Below are positions 44,558 through 54,447 of a DNA stretch of 64,000 nt, piece by piece. Position 1 is the stretch's first letter. Every line of letters starts with the position of its first letter. The DNA is from Sphingomonadales bacterium (GTDB lineage: Bacteria > Bacteroidota > Bacteroidia > Chitinophagales > Chitinophagaceae), in contig VHBB01000007.1 in assembly GCA_016872155.1 (NCBI GenBank), positions 23,594 to 87,593 on the forward strand. The letters are read 5' to 3'. The translations under genes and the position numbers were made by a program. The notes below the pieces were generated by a model. The model saw only the letters and a list, made by a program, of their open reading frames with translations. It did not search any database and was not told where the DNA came from.

Positions 44558-46453
44558 ATGAAAAAATTTCTAGTATTCGGGTTGGCCTTGGCCGCCTGCC
44601 TCGATCTTTTTGCCCAGCGCCCCAACGAAGATTCGCTCTATATGCGGGCGCATTATAACAAGGCTGAGTATCGGGTGCGCATGCGCGATGGCGTTCATCT
44701 TTTTTTAGTGATCTATACACCTAAGGATACTACCAAAAAATATCCGATCCTTCTAAACCGTACCTGTTACAATGCGTCGGAGTACGGCGATTTTAAAACG
44801 AATAATCATCCCTCCCGTACCCTGGTCAAAGAGGGTTATATCCTGGCTTTTCAGGATGTGCGCGGTCGCTATATGAGCGAGGGTGTCTTCAATAACATGA
44901 CCCCCAACATTCCGGGAAACGATCCCCGCAGTAGCAGGGATATCGACGAGAGTTCCGATACCTGGGATACCATCGACTGGATGACCCGACAGTTGCCGGG
45001 CAACAATGGTCGGGTGGGAATCTATGGTATTTCGTATCCGGGCTTTTATTCGGCGGCTTCTTTGCCCGACGCGCATCCTGCGCTAAAAGCGGTGTCACCA
45101 CAAGCGCCCATCTCTGATTTTTTCTTTGATGATTTTCATCATATGGGCGCTTACCTGCAGAGCTATACGGCTGCATTTGCCGTATTTGGTTATCAAAAAA
45201 GCGATACGACCCGTCAAGATTGGTATGCGCCGCAGTTGATGCGCTTTTATGAAAAGCCAGTAGCAGACGGATATGATTTTCATTTGCAACAAGGCCCGCT
45301 AAGTTCTTTTACCGAAAAATATCATAACGATAATTTTTTCTGGAAGCAGATCATCGATCATCCCAACTATGATAGTTTTTGGCAAAAAAGAAGTTTGTTG
45401 CCGCACTTGACTAATATAAAACCCGCCGTGCTGACCGTAGGAGGTTGGTTCGATGCAGAAGACCTCTATGGCCCGCTTAATATTTATAAAAAAATAGAGC
45501 GCTCTACGCCCGGTGCGCGCAATAGCATTGTAATGGGCCCGTGGGGGCATGGGGATTGGTCTCGTGATGGAGTAAAATCGATTCACAATCATCTTTATTT
45601 TGGAGATAGCATCGCTCAATTTTTTCAACGCGATGTCGAGGCTCGATTTTTTGCCCATCATCTCAAAGACGAAAAAGATCCGGCCTTGCCCGAGGCCCTC
45701 ATGTACAATACGGGTACCAAGAACTGGGAACGTTTCTCGCAATGGCCTCCGGCCGACATTCCCCCTGCGCAGCTTTATTTTGGAGAGGGCGGAAGGCTCA
45801 GTATCAATAAACCCCTTCGGGCCGATGCGCAGTTTCGCTATGTATCCGATCCTGCCAAGCCGGTGCCCTATACTTCGCAGACCGAGGGACTCACCTTTAC
45901 GCCCCGTAATTTTATGAGCGACGACCAACGCGAAGCGTCCCGTCGCCCCGATGTACTCACCTTCTCTACACCGGTATTAGATAACGATCTTACATTGGCC
46001 GGCGAAATAATGGCCAAACTCAAGGTGATCTTATCGACGACCGATGCCGATTTTGTCGTCAAGCTTATTGATGTGTATCCAGACGATCATCCAAATTATG
46101 CACACAACCCCTCTACGGTCAAAATGGGCGGATACCAGCAGCTTGTTCGGCACGAGGTTTTTAGAGGAAGATTCCGCAACAGCTTTGAGAAGCCTGAGCC
46201 TTTTGTTCCTGGCGAGCCCACCGATCTGCAGATTCCGTTGCAAGATATTTTGCATACGTTCAAAAAAGGACACCGCGTTATGATACAGGTGCACAGCACT
46301 TGGTTTCCGTACATCGATCGAAATCCTCAGCAGTTTGTAGAGAATATCTACAAGGCAAAGGCCGAAGATTTTATTACGGCCGAGATCAAGGTATTGGGAA
46401 GTTCCTCCGTTACCGTGGGCGGTGCCGCGGCCGCCACCAAAAAAGGATTTTAA
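44558..46453 (+). CDS. secreted CocE/NonD family hydrolase (X-Pro dipeptidyl-peptidase class)
   Basis: 631 residues with a signal peptide (MKKFLVFGLALAACLDLFA-QRPN). The alpha/beta-hydrolase core has the nucleophile Ser 159 in VGIYGISYPGFYSA and the early motif RDGVHLFLVIYTPKDT. A catalytic His is likely in MGPWGHGDWSRDG. The C-terminal part (FSTPVLDNDLTLAGEIMAKLKV onward) is the jelly-roll XPP-C domain. Family members cut acyl-amino-acid, glutaryl or Xaa-Pro bonds; which one cannot be told. Xaa-Pro activity would suit the hydroxyproline theme but is only a guess. The cupin gene overlaps its stop by one base. Confidence 0.9.
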   Translation: MKKFLVFGLALAACLDLFAQRPNEDSLYMRAHYNKAEYRVRMRDGVHLFLVIYTPKDTTKKYPILLNRTCYNASEYGDFKTNNHPSRTLVKEGYILAFQDVRGRYMSEGVFNNMTPNIPGNDPRSSRDIDESSDTWDTIDWMTRQLPGNNGRVGIYGISYPGFYSAASLPDAHPALKAVSPQAPISDFFFDDFHHMGAYLQSYTAAFAVFGYQKSDTTRQDWYAPQLMRFYEKPVADGYDFHLQQGPLSSFTEKYHNDNFFWKQIIDHPNYDSFWQKRSLLPHLTNIKPAVLTVGGWFDAEDLYGPLNIYKKIERSTPGARNSIVMGPWGHGDWSRDGVKSIHNHLYFGDSIAQFFQRDVEARFFAHHLKDEKDPALPEALMYNTGTKNWERFSQWPPADIPPAQLYFGEGGRLSINKPLRADAQFRYVSDPAKPVPYTSQTEGLTFTPRNFMSDDQREASRRPDVLTFSTPVLDNDLTLAGEIMAKLKVILSTTDADFVVKLIDVYPDDHPNYAHNPSTVKMGGYQQLVRHEVFRGRFRNSFEKPEPFVPGEPTDLQIPLQDILHTFKKGHRVMIQVHSTWFPYIDRNPQQFVENIYKAKAEDFITAEIKVLGSSSVTVGGAAAATKKGF

Positions 46454-46959
46454 TGTCGGTGGCCCATTCGCTGATCAGCAAGTATCAGTTGCAACCACAT
46501 CCCGAAGGAGGCTACTACCGCTCTACCTATCGGTCTCCACTGGTGTTGCCGTCTTCTTCTTTGCCATTGGTATTTGGCGGCGAGCGCCCCGTGTCTAGCG
46601 CTATCTATTTTTTGTTAGAGCAAGGAGACTTCTCTGCCTTTCATCGTATTAAAAGTGATGAATGCTGGCATTTTTACCAAGGCGATCCGCTCTGGATTCA
46701 TTGCCTGGATCGGCAGGGTCAATACAAACGTTACACATTGGGGGCGGGCTCCCAGGCCGATTATAATTATCAACTGGTGGTGCCGGCGGGAACCTGGTTT
46801 GCCAGTGAGCCTGCTCCCGATGCAGCTTACTCTTTTGTCGGTTGCACGGTATCGCCCGGCTTCGACTTTGCCGATCTCGAACTGGCCGGTGCAACCGACC
46901 TGGCGGCTGCGTATCCCGACCACCAAGCGTTGATCTATTCGCGATGCCGCTTACCGTAA
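46453..46959 (+). CDS. cupin domain protein (DUF985)
   Basis: 168 residues from ATG 46453, which overlaps the preceding TAA by one base (TAATG); the track starts it further upstream in the hydrolase gene. PHPEGGYYRSTYRS is the family's opening motif. SAIYFLLEQGDFSAFHRIKSDECWHFYQGDPLWIH gives a metal-binding cupin motif, and VPAGTWFASEP the second. The function is unknown; some relatives are annotated as sugar-related cupins. The context is co-transcription with the CocE hydrolase. Confidence 0.9.
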   Translation: MSVAHSLISKYQLQPHPEGGYYRSTYRSPLVLPSSSLPLVFGGERPVSSAIYFLLEQGDFSAFHRIKSDECWHFYQGDPLWIHCLDRQGQYKRYTLGAGSQADYNYQLVVPAGTWFASEPAPDAAYSFVGCTVSPGFDFADLELAGATDLAAAYPDHQALIYSRCRLP

Positions 46960-46990
46960 TTAAAGTATCTTCGTGGCCATTTTAATGGCC

Positions 46991-48637
46991 ATGTCCGAAG
47001 CAAAAAGTTTAAATTTTATAGAAGAGATCATCGAAGCCGATCTGCAGTCGGGCAAACATGCCTCGATTGTAACCCGCTTTCCGCCCGAGCCCAATGGGTA
47101 TTTGCATATTGGGCATGCTTCGAGTATTTGTTTGAATTTCGGTCTTACCCAAACCTTTCCGGGGTATACGAACCTTCGATTTGACGACACCAATCCCTCT
47201 ACCGAAGACACCGAGTACGTAGAAAGCATAAAAGAGGATGTACGCTGGCTGGGTTTTGAATGGAAGAATGAGCGCTACGCCAGTGACTATTTCGATCAGC
47301 TATACGATTTTGCCTTGCAGCTTATTCAAAAGGGATTCGCTTATGTAGACGATAGCACACCCGAAGAGATCGCGGCACTCAAGGGTACGCCTACCACACC
47401 CGGAACCGATAGCCATTATCGCCATCGTACGGTGCAAGAGAACCTGGATCTATTTACCCGCATGCGTAACGGCGAATTTCCGGATGGTGCCCGTACCTTG
47501 CGGGCCCGTATCGATATGCAACATATCAATATGCTCATGCGAGATCCTATCTTGTATCGTATTAAGCATGCACATCATCACCGCACGGGTAACAAATGGT
47601 GCATCTATCCCATGTACGATTTTGCACACGGACAAAGCGACGCGATCGAGCAGGTTACCCATTCTATTTGTACCATGGAGTTTGTGCCGCACCGTGAATT
47701 GTATGATTGGCTAATCAATACGTTATCGCTTTATCCTTCTCGGCAATACGAGTTTGCCCGCCGAAATATCAATTATACCGTTACAAGCAAGCGAAAACTA
47801 TTGCAGCTGGTGCAAGAACGAAAGGTCAGTGGGTGGGACGATCCGCGCATGCCCACGATCAGCGGGCTGCGTAGAAGGGGCTATACGCCCAAGAGCATAA
47901 GGGCCTTTTGCGAACGAATTGGAATTGCCAAGCGCGATAATTTGGTCGATGTGGGATTGCTGGAGTTTTGTGTGCGCGAAGATCTTAATCAGATCGCACT
48001 TCGAAGAATGGTGGTCTTTGATCCTGTAAAATTGGTACTTACCGATTACACAGGTGTCGAGTGGCTACAGACCGAGAACAATCCCGAAGATCCATCGGCC
48101 GGAACCAGAGAGATTCCCTTTAGCAACACGCTTTATATCGAGCGCGACGACTTTATGGAGCAGCCACCAAAAAAATATTTTCGATTGGCTCCCGGCCAAC
48201 TGGTTCGACTTAAGAGCGCATACATCGTTCGCTGCGATGAGGTCATCAAAGACGACCAGGGGGTTGTTCAAGAGATCCGCTGCAGTCATTTGCCCAATAG
48301 TAAAAGCGGTGCCGATACCAGTGGGGTGCATGTAAAGGGTACCTTGCACTGGGTCAGTGTTGCGCATGCACTCCCGGTCGAAGTGCGTTTATATGATCGT
48401 CTTTTTAGCGTAGAGGATCCTACCGACGAAACGGCCGACTTTATGCAGTATCTAAATTCACAATCGCTAACGACTGTGCCCACGGCCTATGCCGAGCCCT
48501 CTCTTGCGTCGGCCACGGCGCAAGACCGATTTCAGTTTATTCGTAAAGGGTACTTTGTAACCGATCGCGACAGTACAACGCAGCAACTGATCTTTAATCG
48601 CACCGTAGGATTAAAGGATACTTGGGCCAAGGGTTAG
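46991..48637 (+). CDS. glnS: glutaminyl-tRNA synthetase
   Basis: 548 residues from ATG 46991 (MSEAKSLNFIEEIIEADLQSG). Alternatives are ATG 46985 and the track's GTG 46973; I prefer 46991 by family. Class I motifs are PPEPNGYLHIGHA (HIGH) and VTSKRKL (KMSKS variant). ISISGY-like elements are absent and the C-terminal beta-barrels are whole, ending VGLKDTWAKG. It charges tRNA-Gln directly. It ends in TAG, which therefore still works as a stop in this genome. Its end abuts the convergent mutase stop. Confidence 0.96.
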   Translation: MSEAKSLNFIEEIIEADLQSGKHASIVTRFPPEPNGYLHIGHASSICLNFGLTQTFPGYTNLRFDDTNPSTEDTEYVESIKEDVRWLGFEWKNERYASDYFDQLYDFALQLIQKGFAYVDDSTPEEIAALKGTPTTPGTDSHYRHRTVQENLDLFTRMRNGEFPDGARTLRARIDMQHINMLMRDPILYRIKHAHHHRTGNKWCIYPMYDFAHGQSDAIEQVTHSICTMEFVPHRELYDWLINTLSLYPSRQYEFARRNINYTVTSKRKLLQLVQERKVSGWDDPRMPTISGLRRRGYTPKSIRAFCERIGIAKRDNLVDVGLLEFCVREDLNQIALRRMVVFDPVKLVLTDYTGVEWLQTENNPEDPSAGTREIPFSNTLYIERDDFMEQPPKKYFRLAPGQLVRLKSAYIVRCDEVIKDDQGVVQEIRCSHLPNSKSGADTSGVHVKGTLHWVSVAHALPVEVRLYDRLFSVEDPTDETADFMQYLNSQSLTTVPTAYAEPSLASATAQDRFQFIRKGYFVTDRDSTTQQLIFNRTVGLKDTWAKG

Positions 48638-50200
48638 TTACTGTCGATACTCGCCAAACACGCCGCGCAGGGTATCGGCGATTTCTCCTAACGTACATTT
48701 TGCTTCGATGGCACTGACCACTACCGGCATTATATTGCTGCCATCGACAGCCTGCTCGCGAAGCGTATTTAATAAGGACGTACAAACGGACTGGTCGCGG
48801 TCTTGTCGTAATCGCTTTAGCTTTTCGCATTGTGCAGCGCGAATACTGTCATCGATTCGAAGCAACGGGATGTTATTTTTTTCAGTCGTTTGAAACTTAT
48901 TGACACCAACGATGATCTTTTCTCCTTGCTCCATCTTTTGCTGAAAGGCATAGGCGCTTCGCGCGATCTCTTCTTGCATAAAGCCCTTTTCGATGGCCGT
49001 AACACTGCCCCCCATTTGATCGATGGTTTCGATCAATTTCCAGGCCGCTGCTTCTACCGAAGCGGTCAGAGACTCTACAAAGTACGATCCGGCCAGAGGG
49101 TCGACCGTATCGGCTACACCGCTTTCGAAGGCTACGATCTGTTGGGTGCGAAGGGCAATGGCCGCAGCCTCTTCGGTCGGAAGACTCAGCGCCTCGTCGT
49201 ACCCATTGGTGTGGAGTGATTGTGTGCCTCCAAGTACGGCAGCCAGTGTCTGCACCGTAACGCGGGCAATATTGTTGTGGGGTTGTTGAGCGGTCAGCGT
49301 GCTGCCCCCGGTCTGAGCATGGAACCGAAGCATCATCGCCTTGGGGTCGGTGGCGCCCAGGTCTTTCATGATCTGCGCCCACATACGCCGCGCTGCCCTG
49401 AATTTAGCCACCTCTTCGAAGAGATTATTATGGGCATTAAAGAAAAAGGAAAGTCGTCTACCAAATACATTAATGTCCAGCCCTTTTGCTAGGGCGGCCT
49501 GTACATAGGCCTTTCCATTGCTAAGTGTAAAGGCGATCTCTTGCACTGCTGTACTGCCCGCTTCTCGAATATGATAGCCCGAGATAGAGATCGTGTTCCA
49601 TTTTGGAACCTCGCGGCTGCACCATTCGAACAGATCGGTAATGATCCGCATGGAAGGTTTAGGCGGATAAATATAGGTGCCGCGCGCGGCGTACTCTTTT
49701 AGAATATCATTTTGAATGGTGCCATTGATCTTAGAAAGATCGGCGCCTTGTTGTTTTGCTACGGCTGCATATAGACCGAGTAAAATAAAGCCGGTGGCAT
49801 TGATGGTCATAGAGGTGCTGACCTGCTCTAGCGAGATGCCATCGAACAAAATTTGCATATCCTCTATCGAATCGATGGCTACGCCCACTTTACCCACTTC
49901 TCCATCGGAGAGCGCATGATCGCTGTCGTATCCGATCTGGGTGGGCAGATCAAAGGCTACGCTCAATCCGCTCACGCCTTGTGACAGCAGGTAGTGATAG
50001 CGCTTGTTGCTCTCGGCCGCGGTCGAAAAGCCGGCATATTGGCGCATGGTCCACAGCTTACCGCGATACATGTTGGGTTGTACACCTCGCGTAAAGGGAT
50101 ATTCTCCCGGTAATTCAAGACCGGCTGCTGGCAGGTCTTGCTCGGTATAGATCTTTTTTATGGCGATCGACGAGTCGGTATGGCGTTCCTGTGAGTTCAT
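48638..50200 (-). CDS. methylmalonyl-CoA mutase family large subunit without a B12-binding domain
   Basis: 520 residues forming the TIM-barrel catalytic part: [32 protein letters not shown] at the start, [28 protein letters not shown], then [22 protein letters not shown] and [20 protein letters not shown]. The family's usual C-terminal cobalamin-binding domain (DxHxxG) is absent, as in archaeal and IcmA/IcmB-like split enzymes, so a separate small subunit must supply B12. Methylmalonyl-CoA is the default substrate; isobutyryl-type mutases share the split form. It follows the 50217-50729 gene by 16 bases. Confidence 0.92.
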   Translation of the reverse strand: MNSQERHTDSSIAIKKIYTEQDLPAAGLELPGEYPFTRGVQPNMYRGKLWTMRQYAGFSTAAESNKRYHYLLSQGVSGLSVAFDLPTQIGYDSDHALSDGEVGKVGVAIDSIEDMQILFDGISLEQVSTSMTINATGFILLGLYAAVAKQQGADLSKINGTIQNDILKEYAARGTYIYPPKPSMRIITDLFEWCSREVPKWNTISISGYHIREAGSTAVQEIAFTLSNGKAYVQAALAKGLDINVFGRRLSFFFNAHNNLFEEVAKFRAARRMWAQIMKDLGATDPKAMMLRFHAQTGGSTLTAQQPHNNIARVTVQTLAAVLGGTQSLHTNGYDEALSLPTEEAAAIALRTQQIVAFESGVADTVDPLAGSYFVESLTASVEAAAWKLIETIDQMGGSVTAIEKGFMQEEIARSAYAFQQKMEQGEKIIVGVNKFQTTEKNNIPLLRIDDSIRAAQCEKLKRLRQDRDQSVCTSLLNTLREQAVDGSNIMPVVVSAIEAKCTLGEIADTLRGVFGEYRQ

Positions 50201-50216
50201 ACGGTAACCATGGGTT

Positions 50217-50729
50217 TCAGCGCATCAGGCGTTTGGCTTCTTCGTTCAATACGGCTTTTACAACATCTTCTAGCGGCTTTCCTTGCTCCGACAGCCGGAT
50301 CTCTAAGAGTTTTTTATTGAGCATCGATCCGGTGGATTGTCCGCCAAGAGATGCCGCTACCTGGTTGATCAGCAAAATAGTTTGTTCTTTAAGATTGCGA
50401 ACCGATTCCCAGGCGGTAGCGCTGACATAAAGTTGTTGCGTACTATTGTAATCGAACTCTTGTTTGATTGTCTCTATTAAAAGGGCCTTCATTTCGTCGA
50501 CGCTGGCCGAAGGATTATTAAGACGGCTAATAAGATGGGGGAGTGAGATACGCTCCGATAGTAAAATAAGTCTTTCGTACGCTTGCAGCCGCATAGGCAG
50601 GGTTTGCGCGTCTTTCGAAGGCGGCACCGACGTCCGGTTCTTGATCGAGATCAGGCCTATCACCGCTATGGCCAGCAAGGCCAGCAGCAGCAGGGTCGTA
50701 AGGTCTATATTCATGTTAAAATCAGCCAC
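50217..50729 (-). CDS. hypothetical membrane-anchored protein upstream of the mutase gene
   Basis: 170 residues from GTG 50729; ATG 50714 (MNIDLTT) is an alternative. One N-terminal membrane helix lies at about 9-26 ([20 protein letters not shown]), followed by an all-helical soluble part rich in Leu, Glu and Ser ([41 protein letters not shown]). It looks like a Bacteroidota-specific DUF, but I cannot name it with confidence. It shares a direction with the mutase and diverges from the IscA-like gene. No active-site pattern is seen. Confidence 0.65.
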   Translation of the reverse strand: MADFNMNIDLTTLLLLALLAIAVIGLISIKNRTSVPPSKDAQTLPMRLQAYERLILLSERISLPHLISRLNNPSASVDEMKALLIETIKQEFDYNSTQQLYVSATAWESVRNLKEQTILLINQVAASLGGQSTGSMLNKKLLEIRLSEQGKPLEDVVKAVLNEEAKRLMR

Positions 50730-50765
50730 AATGCTGTAAAAGTATACTGAAATCGCAGGTTTTTA

Positions 50766-50773
50766 TAATTTTG
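50766..50773 (+). promoter_or_regulatory. -7 box of the IscA-like gene, 4 bases from the start codon
   Basis: TAATTTTG, then CAGG and ATG 50778. This is the third gene with exactly four bases between the -7 box and ATG. Confidence 0.65.
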
Positions 50774-50777
50774 CAGG

Positions 50778-51122
50778 ATGGAAATAACAAATACTTTGCC
50801 CGTGTCCCTTACCCCTGGTGCCATCAAAGCGATTAGCAAGTTAATGGAGGCCCCCGATTTTGATGTTACCCAACGCCTGCGTATCGGGGTAAAAGGGGGC
50901 GGATGCTCCGGAATGACCTATGTACTCGGCTTCGATACACCCACCGAGAAAGACCAATCCTTCGACATTGAGGGCATTGCCTGTATCATGGAAAAAGCGC
51001 ACGAGATCTATTTGCTGGGCATGGAGGTAGATTGGCATGACGGACTCGACAATCGGGGCTTTACGTTTAGTAATCCCAATGCCAGTAAGACCTGCGGCTG
51101 TGGCACCAGCTTTGCCGTATAA
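50778..51122 (+). CDS. HesB/IscA family iron-sulfur assembly protein
   Basis: 114 residues with the three conserved cysteines: one in GVKGGGCSGMTYVLGFD and two in the C-terminal SKTCGCGTSF. This is the A-type carrier fold that holds or passes iron-sulfur clusters. No other isc or suf gene is adjacent. The start follows a -7 box by 4 bases, so the message is probably leaderless. It ends at the bidirectional hairpin it shares with secDF. Confidence 0.93.
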   Translation: MEITNTLPVSLTPGAIKAISKLMEAPDFDVTQRLRIGVKGGGCSGMTYVLGFDTPTEKDQSFDIEGIACIMEKAHEIYLLGMEVDWHDGLDNRGFTFSNPNASKTCGCGTSFAV

Positions 51123-51159
51123 GATCTTAGTAAACGACTCAGCTATCGCTACCGCATAA

Positions 51160-51191
51160 AAAAACCCGCTTGTAGAAAAGCGGGTTTTTTA
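51160..51191. terminator. bidirectional terminator between the iscA-like gene and secDF
   Basis: AAAAAACCCGCTT / AAGCGGGTTTTTT is a perfect 13-base inverted repeat with a 6-base loop, giving a T-run on both strands. It lies between two convergent genes. Confidence 0.93.
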
Positions 51192-51209
51192 CGATCAATA
51201 TCTTTTTGA

Positions 51210-54200
51210 TCAGCTTTTATTCTTTTTGGTTTTTTTGCTTTCCAGATCTACTAATATGGGAGCGGCCACGAAGATAGAGGAGTAGACCCCGGTCAACACA
51301 CCGATCAACATAGCAAAGGCAAAACCACGGGTTACTTCGCCACCGACCAAGAATAAGATCAGGATGGTCAAAAATACCGTGAGTGAGGTCATGATCGTAC
51401 GGCTCAGCGTCTCATTGATGGCGCGATTGATGATCTCGGCACGAGAGGCAGAAGGCATCAGTCGGGAATCTTCACGAATACGGTCAAATACGATTACCGT
51501 ATCGTTCATCGAGAAACCGATTACCGTTAAGACCGCTGCAATAAAATGCTGGTCGATCTCAAGCGGAAAGGGTACCAGATCTTTTGCAAACGAAAAGACG
51601 ATCAATGTTACGAATACGTCGTGCAGCAGCGCCACGATGGTTCCCAGTGAGTAGCGCCAGTCGCGGAAGCGCAAGAAGATGTATAAGAAGATGACCAACA
51701 GCGCGAACAAAGTGGCCTTTACCGCTCCCGATTTCAGGTCGTCTGAGATCGTAGGCAATACTTTTTTGGTCTGTGGTATATAGCGATCAGATTTGAATTC
51801 CTGAAAACTGATACCTCCCGGCATGTAGTTCTTAAGCCCTTCATACAATCGGTACTCTACAATAGAATCGGCTACGGGGCCTCGGGTATCTTTGATCAGG
51901 TAAGACGTAGTAATATCGAGTTTGGCATTGTCTCCGATGGTTTTGATGATGGTATTTTCTCCTTCGAAGACTCGGTTGAGTTCGGTTCTTACCTGCTCTA
52001 TATTTACCGGCTGCGGAAATTGTACGGTAAAGCTTCTGCCTCCGTTAAATTCGACCCCGTAGTTAAACCCATTGAAGAAAGATCCGATACCGCCCATCAA
52101 TACCACAATAGAGATTACATAGGCGATCTTTCTGTACTCGATAAATTTATATTGGGCGTGCTGAAAGATCTTTCGCGAGACGCCGGTAAAATATTCGACA
52201 TGTTTTTTCTTGTTGGTGAACATATCGCTTACCCAGCGACTTACCAAAATACCGCAGAACAGCGAGAGCAACAGACCCAGGATCTGCGTGGTGGCAAACC
52301 CCTTTACCGGACCTAGTCCAAAATAAAAAAGGATAATGGCGGTAAGCAGGGTCGTAACGTGTCCATCCAATACAGGGGGAAGAGAGCGACTATAGCCGTC
52401 ATTGATGGCCGTAAGATATCCTTTACCTTTTTTCAGTTCTTCTTTTATGCGCTCGTAAATAACCACGTTGGTATCAACGGCCATACCGATGGTAAGAACC
52501 AAACCGGCAATACCGGGTGCAGTAAGCGTGGCGCCCAAACCGGCCAGAATACCCACGGTAAATAGCAAGTTTAAGATCAGGGCAACGTTGGCGATCCATC
52601 CGCTGGTGTTGTAGTAAAGCAACATCAACGTAAAGATGACCACGAACGAAATAATAAAGCTCAATGAGCCTCCCTGAACCGCTTCTTCTCCCAGCGTGGG
52701 ACCCACTTGCTGCTCTTGCACGATCTTGGCAGGAGCGGGCAGCTTACCGATCTTGAGAATATTAGCCAGGTCGGCTGCCTCTTGCTGCGAGTAACTTCCG
52801 GTTATTGACGAAACCCCATTGGGGATAGCATTGATTACATTGGGAGCCGAGAAAACCACATTATCGAGTACGATCGCAATGGGATTGCCAACGTTCTCTT
52901 CTGTCATTCTTTTCCAGATGGCCGCACCGGCAGGACGCATGGTCATCTCGATCTGCACTTTACCGTACTGGTCAAAATCCTGACGGGCATCGGAGATCGC
53001 ATCCCCTTCTAGTTTGGCCTGTGTGCGGTTATAAGTTTTTAATCCATAGAGCGGAACAGCAGTGGCGGCTACACCATTCTTATCTTTTTCTGCCACGCCG
53101 TAGGCCCATACCACATCGGTAGGAAAATTTGCATTGAATTCGTCGAGATAAGCGCGAAACTGAGCTGTGTCACGAACGTTTACCATACCAATGGCAGCAG
53201 GGTAGGCAACGCCACCCTTTTCGTCTTGAAAAGGTTGGGCGAACATCAAATACTTGTCAATCGTGTTGCCTTGTGTAGCTGCCGTCAGGGTCTTGGCTTT
53301 GCCTGTGTCGGCACTGGTGTTGCCGATAGCGGCAGACAGTGTCTTTGTTTTGCCGGTGTCATTGGCGTTAGCCGCGGTGGCCGGTTTAGCTTGTGCCGTT
53401 GCACTATCTTTTTTAGCGAGGGTAGTGTCGGTCTTTCCTCCGTATTTAGCGTTAAAGGCATTGACGGTGCGCTGCCAGCCACTGGCGTACGAATTGTTCT
53501 TTAGGGTGTATACTTCCCAGAATTGCAGGTTGGCTGTGCTTTGCAATAATTTTCGAACCCGGTCCTTGTCTTTAATACCGGGCAGCTCTACATTGATCAA
53601 TCCTCTAGTAGGAATAGGATTAATTGAGGGTTGGGCCACACCGAACTGATCGATACGTGTAGTAAGGCGATCGAAGGTCAGGTCAAAGGCTGCGCGCGCT
53701 TGTTGGCGAATGTAGGCCTCTACCTCTTGGTCGTTAGAACCGATATTGATGGCGTTCGAACTGCCGCCGGCAAAAACCGAAGAGAGGGTGCGGGTGGGTT
53801 CCAGTTTTCTGAATTCCTGAATAAACAGGGTAATAAAATCCGCATCGCTATTGGCCTTGCGCAGGTCAGCATTTTGCAGCGCTTTTAAAAAGTTGGGGTC
53901 AGTCGTGTTGTTGGCCAGCGAACGAAGGAGTCCGGACATCTCTACCTCGAGGGTAACGTTCATTCCTCCTTGCAAGTCCAGTCCCAGATTAAGTTCTTCT
54001 TCTTTGGCTTTTTTATAGCTCATGGCCCCATTGATGCCATAGGTAACGGTGCTATTCTCATCAGCCTTGATAAGGCTGTCTTTGTACTGCGAAAGACGCT
54101 TGTCCAAAAACTCTTGCCAGAGGGACTGCGAGTCTTTATTGCCGGGATACTTGGCGCTGGCCAGCGGATAAGCGGATTTGATGTACTGGGTAGCCCTGTC

Positions 54201-54308
54201 TTCGGCTTTCTTCTCAAAATTGCGGACCAGCCAGGTAAACGAGAGCTGGTAGAGCGAATAAATGATGAGCAGGACGGTAAAAAAACGAACCAGACCTTTG
54301 AGTTGCAT
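51210..54308 (-). CDS. secDF: fused protein translocase subunit SecDF
   Basis: 1,032 residues. The SecD half has LNLGLDLQGGMNVTLEVEM and DRVRKLLQSTANLQFWEVYTL, the P1 domain, then the helical part AGLVLTIGMAVDTNVVIYERIKEE. The SecF half contains GVEFNGGRSFTVQF and AAVLTVIGFSMNDTVIVFDRIRED. Both halves keep the membrane Asp and Arg used for proton-driven pulling on exported proteins. A low-complexity insert at about 280-340 has two copies of a 17-residue unit (DTGKTKTLSAA..., DTGKAKTLTAA...). It is monocistronic, with a TATCTTTG box 33 bases upstream. Confidence 0.96.
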   Translation of the reverse strand: MQLKGLVRFFTVLLIIYSLYQLSFTWLVRNFEKKAEDRATQYIKSAYPLASAKYPGNKDSQSLWQEFLDKRLSQYKDSLIKADENSTVTYGINGAMSYKKAKEEELNLGLDLQGGMNVTLEVEMSGLLRSLANNTTDPNFLKALQNADLRKANSDADFITLFIQEFRKLEPTRTLSSVFAGGSSNAINIGSNDQEVEAYIRQQARAAFDLTFDRLTTRIDQFGVAQPSINPIPTRGLINVELPGIKDKDRVRKLLQSTANLQFWEVYTLKNNSYASGWQRTVNAFNAKYGGKTDTTLAKKDSATAQAKPATAANANDTGKTKTLSAAIGNTSADTGKAKTLTAATQGNTIDKYLMFAQPFQDEKGGVAYPAAIGMVNVRDTAQFRAYLDEFNANFPTDVVWAYGVAEKDKNGVAATAVPLYGLKTYNRTQAKLEGDAISDARQDFDQYGKVQIEMTMRPAGAAIWKRMTEENVGNPIAIVLDNVVFSAPNVINAIPNGVSSITGSYSQQEAADLANILKIGKLPAPAKIVQEQQVGPTLGEEAVQGGSLSFIISFVVIFTLMLLYYNTSGWIANVALILNLLFTVGILAGLGATLTAPGIAGLVLTIGMAVDTNVVIYERIKEELKKGKGYLTAINDGYSRSLPPVLDGHVTTLLTAIILFYFGLGPVKGFATTQILGLLLSLFCGILVSRWVSDMFTNKKKHVEYFTGVSRKIFQHAQYKFIEYRKIAYVISIVVLMGGIGSFFNGFNYGVEFNGGRSFTVQFPQPVNIEQVRTELNRVFEGENTIIKTIGDNAKLDITTSYLIKDTRGPVADSIVEYRLYEGLKNYMPGGISFQEFKSDRYIPQTKKVLPTISDDLKSGAVKATLFALLVIFLYIFLRFRDWRYSLGTIVALLHDVFVTLIVFSFAKDLVPFPLEIDQHFIAAVLTVIGFSMNDTVIVFDRIREDSRLMPSASRAEIINRAINETLSRTIMTSLTVFLTILILFLVGGEVTRGFAFAMLIGVLTGVYSSIFVAAPILVDLESKKTKKNKS

Positions 54309-54341
54309 ATATTGGTTGATTTACTGAATTTTTAAGGACGG

Positions 54342-54349
54342 CAAAGATA
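54342..54349 (-). promoter_or_regulatory. -7 box of secDF
   Basis: TATCTTTG on the minus strand, 33 bases before the secDF ATG. No clear -33 box. Confidence 0.6.
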
Positions 54350-54447
54350 GCTTTTTTAAGGAAAATCACCTTAAGAAAAACCTACCGGTAACCGCTGATT
54401 TTTAAATCCTTACCCAATTGTATTTTCTGTTGTATTTTGAGGACACC

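Noticed and set aside
45299-45928. 209-codon ORF on the minus strand
   Set aside because: Antisense shadow of the CocE-type hydrolase gene.
15855-48637. Full reassignment of TAG to a sense codon
   Set aside because: The semialdehyde dehydrogenase and glnS end with TAG at their normal C-termini, so TAG still stops translation.
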